Shown piece after piece: positions 1 through 5,700 of a DNA stretch of 10,187 bases. Positions within the stretch are counted from its first letter, which is position 1; every line of letters begins with the position of its first letter. Made by a program: the position numbers and the translations under genes. The DNA lies in the NCBI GenBank assembly GCA_001873285.1, contig MNYV01000153.1, forward strand, positions 1-10,187, in the 5' to 3' direction. The stretch comes from Nitrospirae bacterium CG2_30_53_67 (GTDB lineage Bacteria; CG2-30-53-67). The notes under the pieces were generated by a model. The model was not told the DNA's origin, ran no database searches, and saw only the letters and a list, made by a program, of their open reading frames with translations.

Positions 1-5
1 CATGA

Positions 6-32
6 TCAGAAGATTTGTCAACCTTCTTCTGA
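6..32. repeat. 8-bp perfect inverted repeat
   Basis: TCAGAAGA (6-13) is matched exactly by TCTTCTGA (25-32) across an 11-nt loop. No T-run follows, so it is not a convincing intrinsic terminator. It lies 3 bases before the CRP-type palindrome and could be part of the same control region or the tail of an upstream transcript. Confidence 0.4.
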
Positions 33-34
33 AA

Positions 35-54
35 TATGTGACATGCATCACATA
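35..54. promoter_or_regulatory. CRP/FNR-family operator-like palindrome
   Basis: The arms TATGTGA (35-41) and TCACATA (48-54) are exact reverse complements around a 6-base spacer. The core TGTGA-N6-TCACA (37-52) is the classic half-site arrangement of CRP/FNR-family regulators. In Desulfobacterota, relatives such as HcpR use similar sites (recalled, not checked). It sits about 59 bases upstream of the CBS-domain gene and upstream of a -10-like TACAAT, a plausible activator position. The centre is about 34 bases before the -10, a little farther than a textbook class II site. Confidence 0.6.
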
Positions 55-78
55 CGCCTGCAATCCTTTTGAATAGGA

Positions 79-101
79 TACAATAAAAAAGTGTAAAGGG
101 G
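79..101 (+). promoter_or_regulatory. -10-like element and ribosome binding site of the CBS gene
   Basis: TACAAT (79-84) resembles a sigma70 -10 box. No good -35 box lies 16-18 bases upstream, which fits a promoter that depends on the activator-type palindrome at 35-54. AAAGGGG (95-101) is a purine-rich Shine-Dalgarno candidate 11 bases before the ATG at 113. Confidence 0.35.
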
Positions 102-112
102 TTTCCCGGCAG

Positions 113-721
113 ATGGTAATTCCTGATGAGGAAAAGATGACCGATCCCGAAATTCTGGATGAAGATTTCAGGGCCGCTTTAAAAGAGATGCCCGGCTTTG
201 TGGACATCACCGAGAAAGATCTGGTCGAACTCTACCGGCTGGCGCGCAAGCATGCGGGCAACCGCCGTACAGGTCATCTCTTGGTCGAGCAGGTGATGAC
301 GCGGGATGTGGTATCCGTGAAACTGGGCGCCGACCCTCACGACGCCGAGGCCTTGCTCTTCGAACATCGGATCAGCGGGCTTCCGGTGGTCGATGAAGGG
401 AATCATGTGTTGGGCGTCGTGAGCGAGCAGGATTTCCTTCATTGCATGGAGGACCAGGAATTTTTGTCCTTCACGGACCGGGTCAGACACGTTCTTCACA
501 GAAAGGAGTACACCAAAAAGACTCGATGCGAAAAGGTGGAGGACCTGATGACGACGCCTCCGATCACGGTCCAGAAGGGGATGTCGGTGAACCGGGTGGC
601 CACGATTCTGGTGGAAAAGAAGATCAACCGGGTTCCTGTGGTGGATGAAGAGGGGAGGCTGGCAGGTATTGTTTCCCGTGCTGACCTCATCAAGGTGCTC
701 CACGATTTACATAATAAGTAG
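113..721 (+). CDS. Tandem CBS-domain protein
   Basis: A cytoplasmic protein of 202 aa built from a charged helical N-terminus (about 1-55) and two CBS domains (about 58-113 and 141-197). Each CBS domain shows the usual pattern: a V/D-x-x-M-T strand start (VEQVMTRDVVSV, VEDLMTTPPITV), then an R/N-x-x-G/V-L/V-P-V-V-D core and a G-V/I-V-S-x-x-D-L/F end. A CBS pair normally binds adenosine nucleotides or SAM and acts as an energy or ligand sensor for a partner. No catalytic domain is attached. The next gene is an HPP membrane protein; many bacteria fuse HPP and CBS domains in one chain, so this may be its split regulatory half, although about 450 bases separate them. An in-frame ATG at 137 (residue 9) has a better-placed GAGG and is an alternative start. 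The specific role is unknown. Confidence 0.85.
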   Translation: MVIPDEEKMTDPEILDEDFRAALKEMPGFVDITEKDLVELYRLARKHAGNRRTGHLLVEQVMTRDVVSVKLGADPHDAEALLFEHRISGLPVVDEGNHVLGVVSEQDFLHCMEDQEFLSFTDRVRHVLHRKEYTKKTRCEKVEDLMTTPPITVQKGMSVNRVATILVEKKINRVPVVDEEGRLAGIVSRADLIKVLHDLHNK

Positions 722-722
722 A

Positions 723-1021
723 GGATCATCTCTAAAAGAGTGGGTGAAAATATAAGGGGTCAAGGGGTCGAGTGAAATGCTCAAAACATAAGGGGTCAAG
801 GGTCATAGGGATAAAGGGTCCCAGGGGTCCAGTGTTTTTCTCTAGTGTCGTGTCAACCTTGTAGTGTCTTTTGGTGTTACCCCCTCATCCTAACCTTCTC
901 CCCATAGGGGAGAAGGGATGTTTAAACTTCCTCTCCCCTTGGGGAGAGGATTGAGGTGAGGGGGTAAATAGATCTTGCTTGTGTTTCAGTATTCCACTTG
1001 ACCCCTTGAATCCTTGACCCC
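723..1021. repeat. Dispersed GGGGTCAA-rich repeat, copy 1 (interrupted)
   Basis: Starting two bases after the CBS stop codon, this stretch matches 9995-10187 in the same orientation. The shared left part includes TCATCTC(T/C)AAAAGAGTGGG and a degenerate 8-base period of AGGGGTCA (755-762, 763-770), ending in GTGTTTTTCTCT(A/G)G (832-845). The right part (970-992) matches 10165-10187 at 19 of 23 positions and runs into the inverted arm at 994-1021, which reads CACTTGACCCC and CCTTGACCCC. The unit therefore has GGGGTCAAGG-type sequence inverted at its two ends. Copy 1 is split by about 124 extra bases (846-969). Confidence 0.75.
846..969. mobile_element. MITE-like palindromic insert inside the repeat
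   Basis: This segment is present in copy 1 of the repeat but absent from copy 2. Its core, 877-967, has exact 11-bp terminal inverted repeats, TTACCCCCTCA (877-887) and TGAGGGGGTAA (957-967). Inside are two perfect hairpins: CCTTCTCCCC/GGGGAGAAGG (894-903 with 907-916) and CCTCTCCCC/GGGGAGAGG (930-938 with 941-949). There is no coding capacity. Similar CCCTCACCC...GGGTGAGGG palindromic elements are common small non-autonomous repeats in proteobacteria (recalled family resemblance, not a search). The exact target duplication cannot be fixed; TAG occurs at both edges (843-845, 969-971). Confidence 0.65.
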
Positions 1022-1040
1022 AAGATACCTAAATGTAGTG

Positions 1041-1055
1041 GCCGTCGCAGACGGC
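1041..1055. repeat. Short hairpin GCCGTC-GCA-GACGGC
   Basis: A perfect 6-bp stem with a 3-base loop lies in the non-coding stretch before the HPP gene. No T-run follows. The stretch 1022-1175 holds this hairpin, a second imperfect one and a possible weak promoter; nothing else is recognisable. Confidence 0.35.
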
Positions 1056-1071
1056 AAAGATAGAGATAAGC

Positions 1072-1092
1072 GGGGCACGCGAAGCGTAACCC
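1072..1092. repeat. Imperfect hairpin in leader of the HPP gene
   Basis: GGGGCACGC pairs with GCGTAACCC around a GAA loop, with two internal mismatches. It resembles a remnant of a small palindromic repeat more than a terminator, because no T-run follows. Confidence 0.3.
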
Positions 1093-1095
1093 TTC

Positions 1096-1124
1096 TTAAA
1101 CTAACTGCGAGAAGAACCTAAATA
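1096..1124 (+). promoter_or_regulatory. Possible weak promoter of the HPP gene
   Basis: TTAAAC (1096-1101) and TAAATA (1119-1124) are separated by 17 bases, about 50 bases ahead of the ATG at 1176. Both boxes are poor matches, so this is only the best candidate in the spacer. Confidence 0.2.
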
Positions 1125-1175
1125 TAGAGAACAAAGAGCGGCCTGCTGAAAAATCCGGAAAAGAAAAGAGAAGGG

Positions 1176-1712
1176 ATGAAGAATTTCTTTCATAAAATGC
1201 GGGGCGGAGGAGAGTGCCCGAAACGGGTTCGGCTTTCCGAAATAGTCTGGTCGTGGATCGGAAGCTTTGCCGGGATTCTTGCCGTGGCTTATCTGTCCAG
1301 CCGATTCATGGAACCTCGCGACCTGACCCTGGTCATCGGTTCTTTCGGTGCGTCTGCGGTTCTGATTTATGCGGCGAGCCGGAGTCCCTTGGCCCAGCCC
1401 TGGAACCTTCTCGGCGGGCATTTCTTCTCTGCATTGGTGGGAGTCGCCTGCTTTAAGTTGTTTCAACCGCAGTGGCTGGCCGCGGCCATGGGCGTTTCTC
1501 TTGCCATAGTCCTTATGCATACCCTCAAGTGTCTTCATCCGCCGGGAGGGGCGACAGCGTTGATCGCCGTGATCGGCGGGCCCAAGATCCATTCACTCGG
1601 TTACCTCTATGCCATCGTTCCGGCGTGTCTGGGCGCTGCAATGATGCTCGTGATCGCGCTGGTCATCAACAATTTGGCCAAGGAACGCTCCTATCCCGAG
1701 TACTGGTTCTGA
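1176..1712 (+). CDS. HPP-family integral membrane protein
   Basis: A 178-aa membrane protein of the HPP family, named for its HisProPro signature, here LHPPGGATALIAVIGG with HPP at residues 121-123. Other family marks are the N-terminal KMRGGG, the GSFGASAVLIYA...SPLAQPWNLLGGH block (56-82) and the C-terminal RSYPEYWF. Hydrophobic segments lie near 24-43, 51-68, 81-96, 100-118 and 142-167, giving four or five membrane spans, the usual size for a stand-alone HPP protein. Plant and cyanobacterial members have been tied to nitrite transport; the substrate here is unknown. The start at 1176 is chosen because it includes KMRGGG, although the AAGGG just before it is too close for an ideal ribosome site. 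The neighbouring CBS-pair protein may be a separate regulatory subunit of what is often a fused HPP-CBS protein. Confidence 0.88.
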   Translation: MKNFFHKMRGGGECPKRVRLSEIVWSWIGSFAGILAVAYLSSRFMEPRDLTLVIGSFGASAVLIYAASRSPLAQPWNLLGGHFFSALVGVACFKLFQPQWLAAAMGVSLAIVLMHTLKCLHPPGGATALIAVIGGPKIHSLGYLYAIVPACLGAAMMLVIALVINNLAKERSYPEYWF

Positions 1713-1762
1713 ACGGCGGACCGGCCGGCTTCTCGAAACTCAAACATCGTTTTATTCAGGCA

Positions 1763-1780
1763 GGATTTTTCAAAAAATCC
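1763..1780. promoter_or_regulatory. 18-bp palindrome beside promoter P1
   Basis: GGATTTTT (1763-1770) and AAAAATCC (1773-1780) are exact reverse complements around a 2-base centre. The loop is too short for a good RNA hairpin. It ends one base before the -35 box of P1, so an operator is more likely than a terminator for the HPP gene. Confidence 0.4.
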
Positions 1781-1781
1781 C

Positions 1782-1811
1782 TTGACATTAGCCTTTTAAA
1801 TCTATTATATT
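1782..1811 (+). promoter_or_regulatory. Promoter P1 of the RsbRD-dsrMKJOP operon
   Basis: A consensus -35, TTGACA (1782-1787), is followed after 18 bases by TATATT (1806-1811), in an AT-rich stretch unlike the surrounding coding DNA. Predicted transcription starts near 1818, leaving a leader of about 285 bases before the ATG at 2105. The following spacer contains a 7-bp inverted repeat CCGATAT/ATATCGG (1818-1824 with 1880-1886). Confidence 0.65.
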
Positions 1812-1817
1812 AGCAAC

Positions 1818-1886
1818 CCGATATATCCTGTAAAGCTAAATAACACGTCATTTAAAGTGCTATCGCGCGGAATAATGAAATATCGG
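1818..1886. repeat. Inverted repeat between promoters P1 and P2
   Basis: CCGATAT (1818-1824) is the exact reverse complement of ATATCGG (1880-1886), with 55 bases between. It starts near the predicted P1 start site and ends 22 bases before the P2 -35 box, so it could be a paired operator or a stem in the P1 transcript. Seven bases can also arise by chance. Confidence 0.25.
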
Positions 1887-1908
1887 TTTATTCATACTAA
1901 AAAAATTC

Positions 1909-1937
1909 TTGACAAACCTTTTAGAGGTCTTTATATT
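1909..1937 (+). promoter_or_regulatory. Promoter P2 of the RsbRD-dsrMKJOP operon
   Basis: TTGACA (1909-1914) and TATATT (1932-1937) are separated by the optimal 17 bases. P2 repeats the P1 sequence closely, including CTTGACA, the spacer CCTTTTA and TTATATTA, exactly 127 bases downstream from -35 to -35. Predicted start is near 1944, giving a leader of about 160 bases. It is the strongest promoter-like sequence in the window and fits a highly expressed respiratory operon. Confidence 0.72.
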
Positions 1938-2042
1938 AACAAAACATTATATGCTTATATTTTTAAGTTTCGGGTGATCCTGTGGTTTGCCTTCTGATAT
2001 TTACTGGAAACTGAAAGGTTTAGGGTGGGCGGGACCATATAA

Positions 2043-2081
2043 ATGAAAACAGACCCGGTTTTTTATGATACGGATAGTTGA
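2043..2081 (+). CDS. Possible 12-codon leader peptide
   Basis: A short open frame, MKTDPVFYDTDS, lies in the 5' leader and stops 23 bases before the RsbRD-N gene. GGGCGGG upstream is a poor Shine-Dalgarno match. Its codons show no run of one amino acid as seen in classic attenuators. It may be chance, and is listed only because it sits in a long leader between a strong promoter and the first gene. Confidence 0.15.
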   Translation: MKTDPVFYDTDS

Positions 2082-2104
2082 AGACCGGAGGAGCACGCTG
2101 ATCC

Positions 2105-2620
2105 ATGAAGCTTGAGACCTTCTTATCACAAAAAAAGTCCGCCATCCTTGAAAAATGGCTTAACCTGCTGCTTGATTCATATCCTTCTGAAAGTTCAGCG
2201 TTATTCAAGAAAAACAAAGATCCATTTTCCAATCCCATGGGGCACACGTTCTCTCAAGAGATGGCGTCCATCTATGACGCACTCTTGAAAGGGACTGATT
2301 TTAGTCAGGATCCGTCTTCCGCCGAGATGTTGATCAAGATCCGGGCGGTTCAGGATTTTTCAGCATCTGAGGCCGTCTCCTTTGTCTTCTCACTCAAAAA
2401 GGTGATCCGGGAGGAACTGGGAGAGATGATCGGCGAGGATGGGGTGCAGGCGGAGTTGCAGGCCTTGGACTCCCGCATAGACGATCTTGCCCTGGTCTGT
2501 TTCGACCACTATATGAAATCCAGGGAGATGATCTATGAACTCAAGGCAAATGAAATAAAGGAAAGGGCATACACGCTCCTGAAAAGAGCGAACATGATGT
2601 GTGAGACCACCGGCTCGTAA
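2105..2620 (+). CDS. RsbRD N-terminal-domain protein, first gene of the dsr operon
   Basis: A soluble, mostly helical protein of 171 aa resembling the RsbRD_N domain (N-terminal domain of RsbR-type stressosome co-antagonists), recognised from the opening FLSQKKSAILEKWLNLLLDSYP, the central F...H.F..E...IYDALL and RAVQDFSASEAVSFVF segments, and the C-terminal FDHYMKSREMIYELKANEIKER. The STAS domain that follows in true RsbR proteins is absent. GGAGGAG (2087-2093) lies 11 bases before the ATG. The gene is 52 bases upstream of dsrM and behind the only strong promoters, so it is probably co-transcribed with dsrMKJOP. From memory, similar genes precede dsrM in other sulfate reducers. By analogy it could sense or bind a partner, but no function is established; a regulatory or assembly role is inference. 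Confidence 0.72.
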   Translation: MKLETFLSQKKSAILEKWLNLLLDSYPSESSALFKKNKDPFSNPMGHTFSQEMASIYDALLKGTDFSQDPSSAEMLIKIRAVQDFSASEAVSFVFSLKKVIREELGEMIGEDGVQAELQALDSRIDDLALVCFDHYMKSREMIYELKANEIKERAYTLLKRANMMCETTGS

Positions 2621-2630
2621 AGAGCCCGGT
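2609..2630 (+). promoter_or_regulatory. Hairpin between the RsbRD gene and dsrM
   Basis: ACCGGCTC (2609-2616) pairs with GAGCCCGGT (2622-2630) around a GTAAA loop, with one bulged C. The stem spans the RsbRD stop codon. No T-run follows, so it is more likely an RNA-processing or stability element, or a weak attenuator, than a full terminator. Confidence 0.35.
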
Positions 2631-2672
2631 CCATTCCAATCATTTGTTTAACATAAAGCGAGGTAAAAATTC

Positions 2673-3668
2673 ATGGGAGTTCTATCCGCCCTCATCTCAG
2701 TGATGGTACTCGTTTTATTGGCCTACGTGGGAGTGAACCGGGGAGGCTTGAATTACCTCTTCGGGGTGACCATCCCTTATGCGGCCGTTCTCATATTCTT
2801 TCTCGGGTTCATCTACCGCATGGTCCAGTGGGCGCGCTCCCCGGTTCCTTTCCGGATCCCAACCACGTGCGGCCAGCAGAAAACCCTCCCCTGGATCAAG
2901 CAAGACAAACTCGAAAGCCCGTCCGACACCATCAGCGTGCTCGCAAGGATGTTCCTTGAGGTCTTTTTCTTCCGTTCCCTTTTCAGAAACACTCGGGCTG
3001 AACTAAGAGAAGGTAAAAGGCTTGTCTATGGCTCTTCCAAATGGCTCTGGATGGCCGGGATGGCCTTTCATTGGTGTTTCCTCATCATTTTCATCAGGCA
3101 CTTGAGATTCTTCACCATGCCGATCCCCGCTCCCCTGCACATGATCGAGGGGATGGACGGCCTCCTTCAGATCGGCGTGCCGAGGCTCTATATGACCGAC
3201 CTCATCTTTCTGGCGGCGGTCGCCTTCCTTTTCTTAAGAAGGGTGGTCATCCCGCAGGTGCGTTACATTTCCCTTCCCGCGGACTACTTCCCCCTCTTCC
3301 TGATTCTGGCTATCGGAACGAGCGGGGTCCTGATGAGATACTTCACCAAGGTGGATATTGCGGCCGTCAAGGATCTCACCGTGGGTCTTGCAACCCTGCA
3401 TCCCCATATCCCGGGGGTGCAGATCGGAAGCATCTTCTACATTCATCTCTTTCTTGTGAGCGCGCTCTTCATCTATTTTCCGTTCAGTAAACTCATGCAT
3501 CTGGGGGGCGTTTTCTTGAGTCCCACGAGAAATCTGGCGAACAACAACCGCATGGTCAGGCACGTCAACCCCTGGAATTATCCGGTCAAGGTCCATACCT
3601 ACGAAGAGTATGAAGATGAATTCAGGGCAAAGATGATTAAAGCCCACATTCCCGTAGAGAAGGAATAA
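2673..3668 (+). CDS. dsrM: DsrM, cytochrome b subunit of DsrMKJOP
   Basis: An inner-membrane diheme cytochrome b (NarI-like) of 331 aa that exchanges electrons with menaquinone and passes them to or from DsrK. Hydrophobic spans lie near 3-20, 31-50, 124-146, 174-190, 204-222 and 251-271. Candidate heme-ligand histidines are H133 and H143 (FHWCFLIIFIRHLRFF) and H258 and H276 (IHLFLVSALFIYFPFSKLMH). The N-terminal region with two spans and the VPFRIPTTCGQQKTLPWIK linker matches the long, sulfate-reducer-type DsrM; sulfur-oxidiser DsrM proteins are, as I recall, shorter. A CGAGG (2659-2663) lies 9 bases before the ATG. Only 3 bases separate its stop from dsrK, which supports translational coupling within the complex. 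Confidence 0.95.
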   Translation: MGVLSALISVMVLVLLAYVGVNRGGLNYLFGVTIPYAAVLIFFLGFIYRMVQWARSPVPFRIPTTCGQQKTLPWIKQDKLESPSDTISVLARMFLEVFFFRSLFRNTRAELREGKRLVYGSSKWLWMAGMAFHWCFLIIFIRHLRFFTMPIPAPLHMIEGMDGLLQIGVPRLYMTDLIFLAAVAFLFLRRVVIPQVRYISLPADYFPLFLILAIGTSGVLMRYFTKVDIAAVKDLTVGLATLHPHIPGVQIGSIFYIHLFLVSALFIYFPFSKLMHLGGVFLSPTRNLANNNRMVRHVNPWNYPVKVHTYEEYEDEFRAKMIKAHIPVEKE

Positions 3669-3671
3669 GCG

Positions 3672-5291
3672 ATGGCAGATAAACTTCCGACACCGGCAGA
3701 AATGAAGATAGACCACACGCCTCCAAAGACCGGGTGGATGGACACGCCCTTTGAATTCAGAAAGGGGACTTGGTGTTACAGCGCGAAGCCCAAGAGTATT
3801 GAGTATCTCGGGTTCCCCAATCCCCGGGAATGGTCCCCGCCGGATGAGGACTGGAAACTTCCGGAGAACTGGGAGGAGATCATCCACAAAGGGTTCAAGG
3901 AACGGCTCGGCAAGTTCCGTTCCTTCAAACTCTTCATGGATGTCTGTGTCCGGTGCGGCGCCTGCGCCGACAAGTGCCATTTTTTCCTTGGAAGCGGTGA
4001 TCCCAAGAATATGCCGGTCCTCAGGGCCGAACTGCTCCGGTCGGTGTACCGCAAAGATTTCACCGCGGCCGGAAAGCTGCTCGGGAAAGCGGCCGGGGCG
4101 AGAAAGCTCACCGTGCAGGTGCTGAAAGAGTGGTTCTACTATTTCTACCAGTGCTCAGAGTGCCGCCGCTGTTCGGTCTTCTGCCCCTACGGCATTGATA
4201 CGGCCGAGATTACCATGATGGCAAGGGAACTCATGCATCTCGTGGGTGTGAACATCAACTGGATCCTCGATCCTGCGGCCAGCTGTTTCAGGACGGGGAA
4301 CCATCTCGGTCTGGAGCCTCACTCCTTCAAAGACAGCATCGAATCCCTGCTGGACGACGTGGAGGAGATTACAGGCATCCGGGTAGCCCCGTCCTTCAAC
4401 CGCAAGGGGGCCGAGATCCTCTTCATCACCCCTTCCGCGGACGTCTTCGCCGATCCGGGAATCTATACCTTTATGGGATATCTCCTCCTCTTCCATCATA
4501 TCGGGCTCGACTACACCATCAGCACCTACGCCTCCGAAGGGGGGAACTTCGGCCTGTTCACCTCAAACGAGATGATGAAACGGCTCAACGCCAAGATGTA
4601 CGCGGAAGCCAAGCGGCTGGGTGTGAAGTGGATCCTGGGCGGGGAGTGCGGTCATATGTGGCGGGTCGTCCATCAGTACATGGATACCATGAACGGGCCC
4701 GCGGATTTTCTGGAGGAGCCGGTCTCCCCGATCACCGGGACGAAATTCGAGAATGCGAAATCCACCAAGATGGTGCACATCACCGAGTTCACCGCGGATC
4801 TGATCAAAAACGGCAAACTTAAACTCGATCCGAGCCGCAACGACCACCGGAAGGTGACGTTCCACGATTCCTGCAATCCTGCAAGGGCCATGGGTATCTT
4901 TGAAGAGCCCCGCTACGTCCTGAAGAGCGTGTGCAATCATTTCCATGAGATGCCGGAGAATACCATCCGGGAGCAGACCTTCTGCTGCGGGGCCGGTTCC
5001 GGGCTGAATACCGAGGAGTTCATGGAGATGAGGCTCCGGGGCGGGCTCCCCAGGGCGAATGCCGTGAAGTACGTGGCGGAAAAACACGGCGTGAACCTGC
5101 TTACCTGTATCTGTGCGATCGACCGGGCCGTGCTTCCTCCCCTGATGAGATACTGGGTTCCCGGAGTCGAGGTCAGCGGCGTGCACGAACTGGTGGGGAA
5201 TGCCCTGATCATGGATGGCGAAAAGAAGAGGACGACCGGTTTGCGTGAAGAGCCTCTTGAAGGCGTAGAGGAGGACGAAGCCGATGTATGA
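3672..5291 (+). CDS. dsrK: DsrK, HdrD-like iron-sulfur catalytic subunit
   Basis: A cytoplasm-facing subunit of 539 aa related to heterodisulfide reductase HdrD, thought to oxidise or reduce the C-terminal cysteines of DsrC. Two classic [4Fe-4S] motifs are present: C92-x2-C95-x2-C98-x3-C102 (CVRCGACADKC) and C161-x2-C164-x2-C167-x3-C171 (CSECRRCSVFC). The C-terminal half carries the CCG-type catalytic cluster region: C401 (HDSCNPAR), C438-C439-G (CCGAGSG), then C479 and C481 (LLTCICAID). C326 in GGECGHMW is another conserved-looking cysteine. The last pair is C-x-C rather than the C-x-x-C described for HdrD, and may be the DsrK form. The gene overlaps dsrJ by 8 bases. Length and motifs are normal for DsrK, and no frame break is seen. 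Confidence 0.96.
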   Translation: MADKLPTPAEMKIDHTPPKTGWMDTPFEFRKGTWCYSAKPKSIEYLGFPNPREWSPPDEDWKLPENWEEIIHKGFKERLGKFRSFKLFMDVCVRCGACADKCHFFLGSGDPKNMPVLRAELLRSVYRKDFTAAGKLLGKAAGARKLTVQVLKEWFYYFYQCSECRRCSVFCPYGIDTAEITMMARELMHLVGVNINWILDPAASCFRTGNHLGLEPHSFKDSIESLLDDVEEITGIRVAPSFNRKGAEILFITPSADVFADPGIYTFMGYLLLFHHIGLDYTISTYASEGGNFGLFTSNEMMKRLNAKMYAEAKRLGVKWILGGECGHMWRVVHQYMDTMNGPADFLEEPVSPITGTKFENAKSTKMVHITEFTADLIKNGKLKLDPSRNDHRKVTFHDSCNPARAMGIFEEPRYVLKSVCNHFHEMPENTIREQTFCCGAGSGLNTEEFMEMRLRGGLPRANAVKYVAEKHGVNLLTCICAIDRAVLPPLMRYWVPGVEVSGVHELVGNALIMDGEKKRTTGLREEPLEGVEEDEADV

Positions 5292-5700
5292 TGCCGGGAA
5301 AATTATCGCCGGGTTGCTGATCTTTATCGGTGTGATGACGTTTCCTCTCTGGTACAACATGGGGAAGGCCTCGCCGGCGCCGGAGCCGGAACTCTCGCAA
5401 AAGGCCAAGCAGGAAAAGGAGTGCGTGGAACCCAAGTCATTCATGAAGACCAAGCATATGCAGTTGCTGAACCAATGGCGTGATTCGGCCGTGCGGGAAG
5501 ACATGCGGGTCTATGTAGGATCCAACGGGAAGTCTCACGATATCAGCCTCCAGAACACCTGTCTTAACTGTCATTCCAACAAAGACAAATTCTGCGACAA
5601 GTGCCACGATTTTGTGGGGGTTACACAACTCTACTGCTGGGATTGCCATCTTGAGCCGAAGGAGAAGGAGTTATGGGCTGCAAAAGACGTGAATTTTTAA
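5284..5700 (+). CDS. dsrJ: DsrJ, periplasmic triheme cytochrome c
   Basis: A membrane-anchored periplasmic cytochrome c of 138 aa. Residues 6-23 form an uncleaved-looking signal anchor. Three CxxCH heme sites are clear: C93-C96-H97 (CLNCH), C104-C107-H108 (CDKCH) and C118-C121-H122 (CWDCH). C47 (KECVEPKSFM) corresponds in position to the cysteine that gives one DsrJ heme its unusual His/Cys ligation in Allochromatium; H58 and the WRDSAVRE segment are other family marks. Its role in the complex is still debated; electron exchange or sulfur chemistry on the periplasmic side is proposed for the family. GAGGAGG (5268-5274) lies 9 bases before the ATG. It overlaps dsrK by 8 bases and dsrO by 28 bases. 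Confidence 0.96.
   Translation: MYDAGKIIAGLLIFIGVMTFPLWYNMGKASPAPEPELSQKAKQEKECVEPKSFMKTKHMQLLNQWRDSAVREDMRVYVGSNGKSHDISLQNTCLNCHSNKDKFCDKCHDFVGVTQLYCWDCHLEPKEKELWAAKDVNF

Noticed and set aside
724-746. CTCT-AAA-AGAG after the CBS stop as a terminator
   Set aside because: The stem is only 4 bp, no T-run follows, and the same sequence belongs to the dispersed repeat.
1713-1735. GC-rich CCGGCCGG stretch after the HPP gene as a terminator
   Set aside because: The palindrome has no loop room and no T-run directly after it.
2065-2115. Second short open frame overlapping the RsbRD start
   Set aside because: Sixteen AT-rich codons without a ribosome site, overlapping the real start; judged chance.
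3234-3980. Minus-strand open frame of 248 codons across dsrM/dsrK
   Set aside because: Opposite the 3' part of dsrM and 5' part of dsrK, low-complexity translation, no ribosome site; a shadow.
4563-5504. Long minus-strand open frame of 313 codons opposite dsrK and dsrJ
   Set aside because: It lies wholly opposite well-identified genes and its translation shows no family motif; it is a codon-bias shadow.
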